Below are positions 7,424-16,480 of a stretch of DNA of 64,000 bases, in pieces. The position numbers and the translations under genes are program-made. Every line of letters begins with the position of its first letter. The first letter of the stretch is position 1. Source of the stretch: Pseudonocardia endophytica (GTDB taxonomy: Bacteria > Actinomycetota > Actinomycetes > Mycobacteriales > Pseudonocardiaceae); NCBI RefSeq assembly GCF_004339565.1, contig NZ_SMFZ01000001.1, forward strand, positions 3,038,001 through 3,102,000. The letters are read 5' to 3'. The notes beneath the pieces were generated by a model, which made no database searches, was not told the origin of the DNA, and saw nothing but the letters and a program-made list of their open reading frames with translations.

Positions 7424-8857
7424 TCAGGCGAACAGCGACCGGAGCGGGCCGACGGCGAAGTAGCCCACGAACGCCACCGCGACGACCCACATCAGCGGGT
7501 GCACCTGGCGCGCACGGCCGGTCGCCGCGGACAGCGCGACGTAGCTGACGAATCCCGCTCCGATGCCGTTGGCGATCGAGTACGTGAACGGCATGACCAC
7601 GACGGTCAGGAACGCCGGGATCGCCGTCCGCAGCTCGGACAGGTCGATCGAGGTGATCTGCCGGAACATCAGCGCCCCGACGATCACCAGCGCGGGCGCC
7701 GCGGCCTCGACCGGGACGATCGCGTAGAGCGGCGTGAGGAACATGGCGGCCAGGAACAGCAGGCCGGTGAGCAGGTTCGCCAGGCCCGTCCTGGCGCCCT
7801 CCGCGATGCCGGCCGCGGACTCCACGAACAGCGTGTTCGACGACGCGGAGCCGACACCGCCGGCCACCGCGCCGGTGCCCTCGACGATCAGCGCCTTGCC
7901 CACGTTGGGGAGCTTGCCGTCCTTGTCGGCCAGCCCGGCCTGCTGGCCGAGACCGGTCAGCGTGCCCATCGCGTCGAAGAAGTTCGCGAGCACCAGCGTG
8001 AAGATCAGCAGGACGACGGTCAGGATGTCCAGGCGGGAGAACGCGCCGAACGACACGTCGCCGACCAGAGACAGGTCCGGCAGCCCGACGATCTGGTCCG
8101 GCAGCGTCGGGACCGACAGCGACCAGCCCTTCGGGTTCGTCCCCATCGAGGGTCCGACGTGGACGATCGCCTCGATGACGATCGCGATGACCGTGTTCAC
8201 GACGACGCCGATCAGGATCGCGGCGCGCACGCCCCGGGCCACGAGCACGCCCATGATCAGCAGGCCGAGCACGAACACGAACGTCGGCCAGGACGCGATC
8301 GACCCGTCGATGCCCAGCGAGACCGGGACGGTCGTGTTGGCCGCGTCCGGCAGCCGTCGCACGAACCCGGCGTCGACGAGCCCGATCAGCGCGATGAACG
8401 CCCCGATGCCGACGGCGATCGCGACCTTGAGCTCGGGCGGCACGGCGTTGAACACGGCCGTCCGGAACCCGGTCGCGGCCAGCAGGACGATGATCACGCC
8501 GTCGATGACGACCAGGCCCATCGCCTCGGGCCAGCTCATCATCGGCGCGATCGTCACCGCGAGCAGCGTGTTGATCCCGAGGCCGGTGGCGATCGCGAAC
8601 GGGTAGTTCGCGATCACTCCGAAGAGGATGGTCATCACGCCGGCGACCAGCGCCGTGACGGCCGCGACCTGTGGGATCGGCAGGATCCCGCCGACCGCGT
8701 CCACCTTGGCCGCCGGGTCGGTCGGGCTGACGCTCCCGAGGATCAGCGGGTTGAGGACGATGATGTAGGCCATCGCCATGAACGTGACCAGTCCCCCGCG
8801 CAGCTCCCGGGAGATCGTGGACCCACGCTCGGCGACCCCGAACAAGCGCTCGATCAC
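7424..8857 (-). CDS. NCS2-family purine permease (AzgA/PbuG-like)
   Basis: 477 residues, the usual length of AzgA-type permeases, with about 12-14 membrane segments. Diagnostic features of the adenine/guanine/hypoxanthine branch are visible: GGLVTFMAMAYIIVLNP near residue 25, the ATGLGINTLLA loop near residue 92 and FFDAMGTLTGLGQQAG near residue 285. It would import adenine, guanine or hypoxanthine by proton symport across the inner membrane. It is transcribed alone and divergently from a DUF2530 gene only 30 nt away, which leaves no room for a purine riboswitch leader. Confidence 0.88.
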   Translation of the reverse strand: MIERLFGVAERGSTISRELRGGLVTFMAMAYIIVLNPLILGSVSPTDPAAKVDAVGGILPIPQVAAVTALVAGVMTILFGVIANYPFAIATGLGINTLLAVTIAPMMSWPEAMGLVVIDGVIIVLLAATGFRTAVFNAVPPELKVAIAVGIGAFIALIGLVDAGFVRRLPDAANTTVPVSLGIDGSIASWPTFVFVLGLLIMGVLVARGVRAAILIGVVVNTVIAIVIEAIVHVGPSMGTNPKGWSLSVPTLPDQIVGLPDLSLVGDVSFGAFSRLDILTVVLLIFTLVLANFFDAMGTLTGLGQQAGLADKDGKLPNVGKALIVEGTGAVAGGVGSASSNTLFVESAAGIAEGARTGLANLLTGLLFLAAMFLTPLYAIVPVEAAAPALVIVGALMFRQITSIDLSELRTAIPAFLTVVVMPFTYSIANGIGAGFVSYVALSAATGRARQVHPLMWVVAVAFVGYFAVGPLRSLFA

Positions 8858-8887
8858 GCGGACACACTAGGTCGTAGTCTGGCTCCC

Positions 8888-9133
8888 GTGACCGATCCGC
8901 CCAAGCTGTCACACAAGTTCAACGATTCCGTGCCCGTCATCACGGCGGGCACCGTGCTGTGGGTGGTCGCCGCCGTCGTCGCGGTACTCGTCACGGGGGC
9001 CTTCGGCGAGGCGTTCTGGACCTGCGTGGCCGGGATCGGCGTGGGCCTGTTCGGCGCGAGCGTGTTCACCTGGCAGCGCGCCGCCGCCCGCCGCGGCTCC
9101 CGGCTCGCTCAGTCCGGCGTGGACGACGGCTGA
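8888..9133 (+). CDS. DUF2530 membrane protein
   Basis: 81 residues from GTG. Two membrane segments (about 17-35 and 42-60, joined by GAFGEAF) lie between a polar N-terminus (MTDPPKLSHKFNDSVPVI) and a basic C-terminus (WQRAAARRGSRL). Size and pattern fit the actinobacterial DUF2530 family, usually found beside a purine permease as here. Function is unknown. It precedes the SDR gene by 16 nt on the same strand. Confidence 0.75.
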   Translation: MTDPPKLSHKFNDSVPVITAGTVLWVVAAVVAVLVTGAFGEAFWTCVAGIGVGLFGASVFTWQRAAARRGSRLAQSGVDDG

Positions 9134-9149
9134 CTCCTAGGGTGGTCGC

Positions 9150-9896
9150 ATGACCGCCGGAGGAGACCGCCCGACCGCCGTCGTCACCGGAGCCAGCTCC
9201 GGGATCGGCGCCGCGACCGCCCGCGCGCTCGGCGCCGCAGGCTTCCACGTCGTGCTCGGCGCCCGGCGCGTGGAGCGCTGCGAGGAGATCGCCGAGGAGA
9301 TCGACGGGACCGCGCTCCCGCTGGACGTGACGGACGCGGAGTCCGTGCGCGCGTTCGTCGACGCCGTGCCGTCGGCCACGACGCTCGTGAACAACGCGGG
9401 CGGCGCCAAGGGCCTCGAGAAGGTCGAGGAGGCCGACGAGGACAACTGGCGCTGGATGTGGGAGACCAACGTGATGGGCACGCTGCGCCTCACCAAGGGG
9501 TTCCTGCCGAAGCTCCGCGACTCCGGCGACGGGCACGTCATCACCGTCACCTCGATCGCGGCGCTCGAGCCCTACGACAACGGCGCCGGCTACACCGGAG
9601 CCAAGCACGCCCAGGCGATGCTGCACCGCACGCTGCGCGGCGAGCTGCTCGGACAGCCGATCCGGGTCACCGAGATCCTGCCGGGCATGGTCGAGACGGA
9701 CTTCTCCCGCGTGCGTTTCGACGGCGACGAGGAGCGGGCCGCGAAGGTCTACCAGGGCATCACACCACTGACCGCCGACGACGTTGCGGACGTGATCTCG
9801 TTCGCGGCCACGCGCCCGTCGCACGTCAACCTGGACTCGATCGTGCTCAAGCCGCGCGCCCAGGCGTCCGGCAGCCGGGCGTACCGCGAGGAATAG
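9150..9896 (+). CDS. SDR-family oxidoreductase (YdfG-like)
   Basis: 248 residues. Rossmann motif TGASSGIG at residues 14-21, NNAGG near 81, catalytic Ser in TSIAALEPY near 131 and YTGAK (Tyr/Lys pair) near 148. The length and PGMVETDFSRVRF segment recall the YdfG/serine 3-dehydrogenase-like branch of classical SDRs, which reduce hydroxy acids or short carbonyls with NADP(H). Substrate unknown. ATG is preceded by a weak AGGGTGG. The stop TAG abuts the stop of the convergent acidic protein with no gap. Confidence 0.82.
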   Translation: MTAGGDRPTAVVTGASSGIGAATARALGAAGFHVVLGARRVERCEEIAEEIDGTALPLDVTDAESVRAFVDAVPSATTLVNNAGGAKGLEKVEEADEDNWRWMWETNVMGTLRLTKGFLPKLRDSGDGHVITVTSIAALEPYDNGAGYTGAKHAQAMLHRTLRGELLGQPIRVTEILPGMVETDFSRVRFDGDEERAAKVYQGITPLTADDVADVISFAATRPSHVNLDSIVLKPRAQASGSRAYREE

Positions 9897-10112
9897 TTAC
9901 AACGTCTCCTCAGAGCGGCGCCGCTGCTCGGCGTCGTCGGCCGGCTCGTCGCCCTCCTCGGCGCCGCTGATCCGCTCCTCGGACTCGCGCAGGATCTCCT
10001 CGGCGCCCGCGCGGGCGTCGCCGTCGGTCGGGGCACCTGCCGCCTCCTCGGGCAGCGGGGTCGCCCTCGACGGGGCGCGGTCGCGGGCGACGGACTCGGG
10101 GGTCTCGGTCAT
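9897..10112 (-). CDS. Small acidic protein
   Basis: 71 residues, very acidic and disordered in appearance (ILRESEERISGAEEGDEPAD), with no membrane segment. The next gene upstream on this strand (L,D-transpeptidase) is separated by 35 nt, so they could be co-transcribed. Similar short acidic proteins with an EILRESEERI-type helix are widespread in actinobacteria without known function. Confidence 0.6.
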   Translation of the reverse strand: MTETPESVARDRAPSRATPLPEEAAGAPTDGDARAGAEEILRESEERISGAEEGDEPADDAEQRRRSEETL

Positions 10113-10147
10113 GCCGGGGCCTACCCCGCGAGCCCGTCGCGCAACCA

Positions 10148-11317
10148 CTACAGCGCCGACATGCCCTTCCACTGCTCCCACGGGATCGTCCAGTCCGAGA
10201 TGTCCCCGTCGGCGGGCGAGAGCTGGACCGGTGTGCCCGTGACCTCGACCGGGTCCCCGTAGAGCGCCGTGTCGTAGTAGGCCTTCGCGTCGGCCAGCGA
10301 GAGGTTCACGCAGCCGTGCGTGACGTTCGACGAGCCCTGCGCGCTCGCCGACGCCGGGTTGGCATGGATGAACTCGCCGTTGTTGCTCATCCGCACGGCC
10401 CACTTCTCCTGCACGTCGTAGCCGTACTGTGCGCTCGTCATCCGCTTGTCGGTGAACTTCTCCGAGACGACGTGGATACCCGAGCGCGTGTTCCGGTTCG
10501 GGTCCGACGCCAGCCCGTAGCTCGCCGGGTACGACGCGGCCTGCTTGCCGTCGCGCATCACGACCATCTGGAAGGACTTCGTGTCCGCCTTGACGACCTG
10601 CGCGCGCCCGATCGTGAACGACGTGCTCAGGTTCTCCCTGCCGTAGTCCCCGCCGCCGAACGGGACGCCGAGCAGCGGCGCGTCCACGTCGACCTTCGTG
10701 CCGGACGGCCAGTACTGCTTCGGCCGCCAGTGGATCCGCGAGCCGCCGTTCTCGTCCGGCAGCCAGGCCCACGCGCCCTCGACCGGCCGCGACGTGGTCA
10801 CCTTCAACGCCTTCTCCACGGCGGCCTTGTCCTGCACCGTCGTGTCGAACTGGATCTCGATCGGCGCCGCGACGCCGACCGTCCGGTCGTCCCCGATGTT
10901 CAGCGTGCCTCGGACCGTGTCCCGCGGCGCCACCGTGGACACGGTGCCCTCCACCGGGACCGGCACGTTGTCCGCGCCGGTCGCACGGCCGGACCAGGTG
11001 TAGACGGTGTCGTAGTCCAGCGGCTCGGAGGCGGTCCACGCCGTCCGGTCCGCGTTCAGCTGTCCCTCGACCGGATCACCCTGCGGGTCGCGCAGCGCGA
11101 TCTGGTCCAGCGTGCCGCCGTCGGCGCGGACCGTGACCGGTGTGGCCGGACTCACGTTCGTCGCACCCGCGGTGGGTTCGTAGGTGACCGTCGCGTCGGT
11201 GGACGCCGGCGCGGACACCGCACCGTCGAGCCCCGGCCGTCCGGCCGCCACGGCCACGGCCGTGGCCACCCCCAGAACGCCGATCAGCGCGATCGCAATG
11301 ATCAGCAGGCGTCGCAT
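10148..11317 (-). CDS. L,D-transpeptidase (YkuD) with Ig-like domains
   Basis: 389 residues, the size of mycobacterial LdtMt2-type enzymes. An N-terminal signal anchor (residues 3-25) lacks a lipobox Cys. Two Ig-like domains (about 40-240; PTAGATNVSPATPVTVRADG marks the first) precede the YkuD domain (about 250-375), whose active site reads THGCVNLS with Cys336 as nucleophile and an IHAN motif before it. It forms 3-3 crosslinks in peptidoglycan outside the membrane, reactions insensitive to most penicillins. Its neighbour MurB makes the peptidoglycan precursor, so the two wall genes sit together on one strand, 140 nt apart. Confidence 0.92.
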   Translation of the reverse strand: MRRLLIIAIALIGVLGVATAVAVAAGRPGLDGAVSAPASTDATVTYEPTAGATNVSPATPVTVRADGGTLDQIALRDPQGDPVEGQLNADRTAWTASEPLDYDTVYTWSGRATGADNVPVPVEGTVSTVAPRDTVRGTLNIGDDRTVGVAAPIEIQFDTTVQDKAAVEKALKVTTSRPVEGAWAWLPDENGGSRIHWRPKQYWPSGTKVDVDAPLLGVPFGGGDYGRENLSTSFTIGRAQVVKADTKSFQMVVMRDGKQAASYPASYGLASDPNRNTRSGIHVVSEKFTDKRMTSAQYGYDVQEKWAVRMSNNGEFIHANPASASAQGSSNVTHGCVNLSLADAKAYYDTALYGDPVEVTGTPVQLSPADGDISDWTIPWEQWKGMSAL

Positions 11318-11457
11318 CCGTCTCCCCGTCGCATCGTTCGTGCTCCCCCATCCCCGGACGGTTGAGCGGGCACGAGGTTGCCCGGCAACTCGGGGGAGCG
11401 GCCCCGACCGTACGCGTCACCCCCGACAGCCGCCCGGCCTTTGCGGGAGCTGCTCCC

Positions 11458-12519
11458 TCAGATGGAGCAACCGACGAGGACGGGCTCCGGACGCAGGTCG
11501 ACGCCGGTCCGCGCGGCGACACCGTCCCGCACCTCGCGGGCAAGGGCCAGCAGGTCCTCCGTGCGGCCGCTGCCGCGATTCGTGAGGGCGAGGACGTGCC
11601 GTGACGAGAGTCCCACCCGTCCGCCCGGCCCCGGGTGGCCTCGGTCGAAGCCGGAGGCCTGGATCAGTCCGGCCGCGGACAGCTTGAGCATGCCGTCCCC
11701 GGCGGGCCATGTCGCCAGGCCCTCGAGATCGGGCGCGTCCGCGACGGCGACGATCGGGTTCGTGAAGAACGAGCCCGCGCTCCACGTGTCGTGGTCGCCC
11801 GCGTCGAGCACCATGCCCTTGCCCCGGCGCAGCTCCAGCACGGTCTCCCGCGCGGCGCGGGCCGGGACGCGCTCCCCCGCCGCGACGTCGAGCCGCCGCG
11901 CCAGCTCGGCGTAGCGGATCGGCGCGGAGAGCCCGTCGCCGCTCAGCGCGAACCGCACCCGCAGCACGATGGCCCCGTCGACGGAGTCACGGCCCTTCAG
12001 CACGGACGTCCGGTAGCCGAGGCCGAGCTCCGCGGCCGGGACGTGCTCGCGCACCCGTCCGGCCCGGCGGTCGTAGAGGTCGACGTCCACGAGCAGGTCG
12101 GCCACCTCGACGCCGTAGGCGCCGACGTTCTGGACCGGCGTCGCACCGCTGCGCCCGGGGATGCCGGACAGGCACTCGATCCCGCCGAGCCCCTCGTCGA
12201 CACAGGCCGCGACGACGTCGTCCCAATCCTCGCCGGCCTCGACGGTCACCAGCACCGACCCGTCGTCGCGCCGCCCGGTGCGCACGCCGCGGGAGGCGAG
12301 CAGCACGGCCGTGCCGGCGAACCCCTCGTCGGCGACGACGAGGTTCGAGCCGCCACCGAGCACCAGGACCGGATCACCGGCCCGGTCGGCGTCCCCGACG
12401 GCGGCCACGATCTCGTCGGCCGACGAGGCCGGGACGAGCCGGGTCGCCGGTCCGCCGAGGCGGAGCGTCGTGTGCGCGGCGAGCCGGACATCGGTGGAGG
12501 TGGGTGCGCTCACGGCCAC
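11458..12519 (-). CDS. murB: UDP-N-acetylenolpyruvoylglucosamine reductase
   Basis: 353 residues. MurB reduces UDP-GlcNAc-enolpyruvate to UDP-MurNAc with FAD and NADPH in the cytoplasm. Visible are the FAD-binding LGGGSNLVV (near residue 54) and GIECLSGIPGRSGATPVQN (near 115), YGVEV, YRTSVLKG, and a C-terminal domain with the catalytic Ser in SAGSFFTNPIV and the late Glu (RPEPVLVG). The length fits the type I enzymes. Starts GTG at 12519 or GTG at 12513 are both possible. It is outside the usual dcw cluster and divergent from the DUF2505 gene across a 17-nt gap, so promoters must overlap the coding regions. Confidence 0.95.
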   Translation of the reverse strand: MAVSAPTSTDVRLAAHTTLRLGGPATRLVPASSADEIVAAVGDADRAGDPVLVLGGGSNLVVADEGFAGTAVLLASRGVRTGRRDDGSVLVTVEAGEDWDDVVAACVDEGLGGIECLSGIPGRSGATPVQNVGAYGVEVADLLVDVDLYDRRAGRVREHVPAAELGLGYRTSVLKGRDSVDGAIVLRVRFALSGDGLSAPIRYAELARRLDVAAGERVPARAARETVLELRRGKGMVLDAGDHDTWSAGSFFTNPIVAVADAPDLEGLATWPAGDGMLKLSAAGLIQASGFDRGHPGPGGRVGLSSRHVLALTNRGSGRTEDLLALAREVRDGVAARTGVDLRPEPVLVGCSI

Positions 12520-12536
12520 AACGGTAGCCTCCGCTC

Positions 12537-13034
12537 ATGCCTCGCTCGCTGGACTACCGCGCGACCTCGGAGCACCCCGCCGAACGCGTCTACACGACGA
12601 TGGTGGACCGGGACGTGATCGCCAAGCGACTCGTCCAGATGGGCGGGCCGGGCGCCGAGATCCAGGAGTACGAGACCACCGGCGACGGCGGCGTCACGTA
12701 CACGCTCCAGCACGGGATCGACGCGACCGACCTGCCGGACATGGTCACGAAGCTGCTGCCCGGCGGCCGCGTCGTGATCAAACGCACCGAGAACTGGGCG
12801 CCCGCGGACGGCGGGTACTCCGGGACCGGCAAGGTCTCGATCGCCGGCACCCCGGCCACCGCGAAGGCCACCATGCGTCTCGACGACGGCGGCGCGGGCA
12901 GCGAGCTCGTGATCGACGTCCAGGTGACCGTCAAGGTGCCGATCGTCGGGGCGAAGGTCGAGGAGGCGGTCGCGGAGCAGATCCGCAGCCTGCTCGCCGC
13001 GGAGACCGAGTTCACGCTCGAGCAGATCTCCTGA
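12537..13034 (+). CDS. DUF2505 protein (START/SRPBCC-like fold)
   Basis: 165 residues, the usual size. The opening MPRSLDYRATSEHPAERVY, central TLQHGIDATDLPDMVTKLLP and closing KVPIVGAKVEEAVAEQIRSL match the actinobacterial DUF2505 family, predicted to have a helix-grip lipid-binding fold. No signal peptide is seen. It is typically found beside murB, as here, but its role is unknown. One base separates its stop from the GTG of purU, so they are co-transcribed. Confidence 0.85.
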   Translation: MPRSLDYRATSEHPAERVYTTMVDRDVIAKRLVQMGGPGAEIQEYETTGDGGVTYTLQHGIDATDLPDMVTKLLPGGRVVIKRTENWAPADGGYSGTGKVSIAGTPATAKATMRLDDGGAGSELVIDVQVTVKVPIVGAKVEEAVAEQIRSLLAAETEFTLEQIS

Positions 13035-13035
13035 C

Positions 13036-13914
13036 GTGGAGGACCGCCGCTACGTCATCACGCTGAGCTGCCCGGACCGCACCGGCGTCGTCGCACGGAT
13101 CTCCGGGTTCCTGGCCGACGCCGGTGCGTGGATCACCGAGGCCGGCTACCACTCGGACGCCGACGCGAAGGTGTTCTGCACACGTCAGGTCATCGACGCG
13201 GCGTCCGTGCCGTACGGCGTCGAGGAGCTGCGGGAGCGGTTCGGCGAGGTCGCCGTCGAGCTCGGCGGGACGTACCGGATCAGCGACACCGGTCGTCGCA
13301 AGCGGGTGGTGCTGCTGGTCACCCGCGAGTCGCACTGCCTGCACGACCTGCTCGGACGTGTGTGGGCCGACGAGCTGCCGGTGGAGGTCACGAAGGTCAT
13401 CGGCAACCACGACGTGCTGGAGCCGCTGGTGACGGCGCACGGTCTGCCGTTCCATCACGTCCCGTTCCCCGGCCCGCGCGACGAGGCCCGCGAGCAGGGC
13501 AAGGTGGCCGCGTTCCAGCAGGTCCGCGAGCTCGTCGACGCCGACGACCCGGACGCGATCGTGCTGGCCCGCTTCATGCAGGTCCTGCCGGCCCACCTGT
13601 GCGAGGCGTGGGCCGGCCGCGCGATCAACATCCACCACAGCTTCCTGCCGTCGTTCGCCGGCGCGCGCCCGTACCACCAGGCGCACACCCGCGGTGTGAA
13701 GCTGATCGGCGCGACCTGCCACTACGCGACGGCCGACCTGGACGCCGGGCCGATCATCGAGCAGGACGTGATCCGGGTGGACCACGGCGACACGGCCGCC
13801 GACATGGTCCGGCGCGGACGGGACATCGAGCGACTCGTGCTCGCCCGCGGCCTGCGCTGGCACCTCGAGGACCGGATCCTCGTCCAGGGCAACCGGACGG
13901 TCGTGTTCCGCTAG
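13036..13914 (+). CDS. purU: Formyltetrahydrofolate deformylase
   Basis: 292 residues. Hydrolyses 10-formyl-THF to THF and formate, supplying formate for PurT and balancing one-carbon pools. An N-terminal ACT domain (VITLSCPDRTGVVARISGF, residues 6-24) is followed by the formyltransferase-like hydrolase domain from about 90. INIHHSFLPSFAGARPYHQA holds the catalytic His pair region, and GATCHYATADLDAGPIIEQD the catalytic Asp. Start GTG lies one base after the DUF2505 stop. The 3' end overlaps the convergent membrane protein by 4 nt. Confidence 0.95.
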   Translation: MEDRRYVITLSCPDRTGVVARISGFLADAGAWITEAGYHSDADAKVFCTRQVIDAASVPYGVEELRERFGEVAVELGGTYRISDTGRRKRVVLLVTRESHCLHDLLGRVWADELPVEVTKVIGNHDVLEPLVTAHGLPFHHVPFPGPRDEAREQGKVAAFQQVRELVDADDPDAIVLARFMQVLPAHLCEAWAGRAINIHHSFLPSFAGARPYHQAHTRGVKLIGATCHYATADLDAGPIIEQDVIRVDHGDTAADMVRRGRDIERLVLARGLRWHLEDRILVQGNRTVVFR

Positions 13915-14573
13915 GAGCGCGGAGCCCTCAGCCCGAACCACCCGATGGCGCCGAGCAGTACCAGCTGCACGACGTAGTCCGGGATCACGAGCACGTCGGG
14001 CAGCGGGACCAGCTGCGTGACGAGCGCGTACGCGATCACGACGACCGGGAACCACCGTGGCGTCGTGCGCGCCAGGAACACGGCGACCAGGCCGATCACG
14101 ACGCCCAGCGCTATCGCGATCTGCCCGCCCACGATCGGCGCGACGAGTCCGGCCGGGTCGGCGTTCCAGGCGTCGACGAGCGCGCGGCCCTCGGCATCGC
14201 CGAAGCGGGCCGGGTCGATCGCGTAGGCGTACGGCAGCGCCTCCGCCGTGATCGCGAGGCTGAACACGGTCCCGCCGAGCGACGTCACCACCCCGCCGAC
14301 GATGCCGAGCACGCTCGCCCTGGACAGCACCACGAGGAAGATCGCGGTCGCGACGAAGGAGACCAGGTAGCCCGGCCCGCCGAGGTAGAGGTTGAGCGTC
14401 CAGTAGGCGGGGCCGAGCGCACGCAGCACGTCGTAGGACAGGCCGCCGTCGAACGGTGGCTCGGTGAGCGTGAACACGAGCCGGGCCACGAGGGCCACGA
14501 CGAGGAGCCCGAAGAGGGCGACGAGTGCGGCCCGCGGTCGGGTGCTGACCGGGGCGTCGGTGGAGGCGATCAT
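13911..14573 (-). CDS. Six-segment membrane protein of unknown function
   Basis: 220 residues with about six membrane helices (15-35, 60-80, 82-108, 145-165, 172-190, 195-215). A polar loop (residues 112-135, YAYAIDPARFGDAEGRAL) lies between helices three and four, probably outside. The pattern resembles DUF4386-type proteins but no defining motif is seen. ATG start; it is 49 nt downstream of the membrane LuxR-type regulator on the same strand and may be part of its output. Confidence 0.7.
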   Translation of the reverse strand: MIASTDAPVSTRPRAALVALFGLLVVALVARLVFTLTEPPFDGGLSYDVLRALGPAYWTLNLYLGGPGYLVSFVATAIFLVVLSRASVLGIVGGVVTSLGGTVFSLAITAEALPYAYAIDPARFGDAEGRALVDAWNADPAGLVAPIVGGQIAIALGVVIGLVAVFLARTTPRWFPVVVIAYALVTQLVPLPDVLVIPDYVVQLVLLGAIGWFGLRAPRS

Positions 14574-14622
14574 GTCCCGGACGGTGCTCCGCCAGGCGTC
14601 ACGGGCACATCGGCCTCAGCGC

Positions 14623-15804
14623 CTATCCCGGTGTTCGCGCAGGTCCGGCGTGGTCCATCCAGATTCGGGCGGCCTGGACCCTGCGGTTCGCGTCCGGCGC
14701 GGGATGCAGCTCGAGCTTCGTGAACACCGACCGCAGATGGGCGTCGACGGTCCGTTCGGAGACCACGAGCCGCGCCGCGATGCCCGCGTTGCTCGCCCCG
14801 TCCGCGAGCAGACCGAGCACCTCGGCCTCCCGCTTCGTGAGACCGGGCACGCCGGTCGGCTCCGCCGGGCCGGGATCCGGCTCCGCAGGCGTCAGCACGA
14901 CCGCGATCCGCTCCGCACCGAACCACGCCCCTCCGGCCACGACGACGGTCAGCGCGGCCACCGCGAGCGCCGCGGCCGTCGGAGCCAGCACGGCGGTCAC
15001 CAGCGTCCCGACGCCTGCGACGACGAGCCCGGCCACGGCCAGCGCCACCACGCGCAGGACGGTCCGCAGCCAGCGCGCGCTCACCGCCCCGGAGGCGAGC
15101 ACGGCGGCGGCCACGGAGAAGCACGCACAGGCCGACAGGGCGACGAGGAACGCCACCGACCCCTGCTCCGGGTCGACCGCCCCGGGGTTGCGGGCGACCG
15201 CGAGCAGGACGCAGAACACGACGGTCAGCGGCGCGGCCGTCGTCCCGGCCGCCGCGACGCCGAGCGCGGCGCGGGCCGGACCGGTCGACGTCCATGCCGC
15301 CCGACCGAGCCGGACCGGCAGCACGAGCAGCGCGACGAGCCCGAGCGCCGTCAGCACGTCGCCGACCGGAGCGAGCGGCAGACGCCACGCCTCGGGCGCG
15401 ATCGCAGGTACCTCGGTGAACGGGTCGGCGGGCGCGGTGAGCAGGAGCGTGGACAGGGTGACGAGCCCCAGCACGCCGACCACCAGCCGGTGCTCCCACA
15501 CCGCGGCACCCGGTCGTCGAACCGCCGACGAGGCCGCGACCTGCGCGAACGCCAGCGGCGGGATCCACACCGCACCCCACAGCGCGACCGCGACCGGTGC
15601 CTGGGTCGCCGCCGCCACGACGGCCGCGACCAGGTAGACGAGCAGCGCGACGGCCAGCGCCGTCCGCTGCCGACTCACCACTGCGGCGGCGGCCAGCGCG
15701 AGTGCACCGGCGGGTGCGGTGGCGAACCCACCGGCCCCTCCGGCGTGCAGGACCGCGAGCGCGGCGACGGCGAGCACAGCCACGACGGGAACGGCGAACC
15801 TCAC
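14623..15804 (-). CDS. Membrane-embedded LuxR-type one-component regulator
   Basis: 393 residues. Residues 1-300 contain about nine or ten hydrophobic helices and no receiver or ligand-binding domain. Residues 318-385 are a LuxR/GerE helix-turn-helix (GLTKREAEVLGLLADGASNA, then VSERTVDAHLRSVFTKLEL). It would bind DNA while anchored in the membrane, sensing something in or across the bilayer. It lies 31 nt downstream of the NarL-type response regulator on the same strand and probably belongs to the same operon as the two-component pair. Confidence 0.8.
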   Translation of the reverse strand: MRFAVPVVAVLAVAALAVLHAGGAGGFATAPAGALALAAAAVVSRQRTALAVALLVYLVAAVVAAATQAPVAVALWGAVWIPPLAFAQVAASSAVRRPGAAVWEHRLVVGVLGLVTLSTLLLTAPADPFTEVPAIAPEAWRLPLAPVGDVLTALGLVALLVLPVRLGRAAWTSTGPARAALGVAAAGTTAAPLTVVFCVLLAVARNPGAVDPEQGSVAFLVALSACACFSVAAAVLASGAVSARWLRTVLRVVALAVAGLVVAGVGTLVTAVLAPTAAALAVAALTVVVAGGAWFGAERIAVVLTPAEPDPGPAEPTGVPGLTKREAEVLGLLADGASNAGIAARLVVSERTVDAHLRSVFTKLELHPAPDANRRVQAARIWMDHAGPARTPG

Positions 15805-15835
15805 ACCGGGGACGTCGTTCCCCGCGCCCGATTCG

Positions 15836-16480
15836 TCACGTCAGGCCCTGTTCGTGCGCCAGGACCACGGCCTGCACGCGGTCGCGCAGCCCCAGCTTGG
15901 ACAGCACCGACGAGACGTGGGTCTTCACGGTCGCCTCGCTGACGGCGATCTCCGCGGCGATCTCGGCGTTCGCCAGCCCGCGGCCGAGCAGCCGCAGCAC
16001 CTCGGTCTCCCGCCCGGTCAGCCGCTGGAGCCCCGGCTCCGACGGCGGCCGATTCCGCCGCGCGATCTCGCCGACCACCCGCCGGGTCACCGACGGCGAG
16101 AGCAGCGCGTCCCCGCGGGCGGCGGCGTGCACGGCCGCGATCAGCTCGTCCGGTGGGGACGTCTTCAGCACGAACCCGCTGGCGCCCGCACCGAGCGCGC
16201 GGAACACGTAGTCGTCGCGCTCGAACGTCGTGAGGATGACGACCCGGGTGTCCGTCCCGTCGAGGGCGAGGATCCGCTCGGTGGCGGTGAGCCCGTCGGT
16301 GCCGGGCATCTGGATGTCGACCAGCGCGACGTCCGGCCGGTGCGCCCGGACCGCCTCGACGGCCTCCGCGCCGTCGGCGGCCTCGGCGACCACCTCGAGT
16401 CCCGGCTCGCTCTCCAGGATCATGCGGAAGCCGCGTCGGACCATCTCCTGGTCGTCGGCGAGCAGCAGGCGCACGGTCAT
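15836..16480 (-). CDS. NarL/FixJ-family response regulator
   Basis: 214 residues. Receiver domain 1-120 with phospho-acceptor Asp55 in VALVDIQMPG, acidic pair at 9-10, Thr in VVILTTFERDDY and Lys in FVLKTSPP. The LuxR-type HTH covers residues 148-212 (LTGRETEVLRLLGRGLANAE, TVKTHVSSVLSKLGL). The ATG overlaps the kinase stop as ATGA, so it is translationally coupled to its partner. Targets are unknown; the adjacent CPBP protease and the membrane LuxR gene are candidates. Confidence 0.92.
   Translation of the reverse strand: MTVRLLLADDQEMVRRGFRMILESEPGLEVVAEAADGAEAVEAVRAHRPDVALVDIQMPGTDGLTATERILALDGTDTRVVILTTFERDDYVFRALGAGASGFVLKTSPPDELIAAVHAAARGDALLSPSVTRRVVGEIARRNRPPSEPGLQRLTGRETEVLRLLGRGLANAEIAAEIAVSEATVKTHVSSVLSKLGLRDRVQAVVLAHEQGLT

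Noticed and set aside
8858..8887. Purine riboswitch before the purine permease
   Set aside because: The gap to the divergent gene is only 30 nt, too short for an aptamer, and no purine-aptamer sequence is visible.
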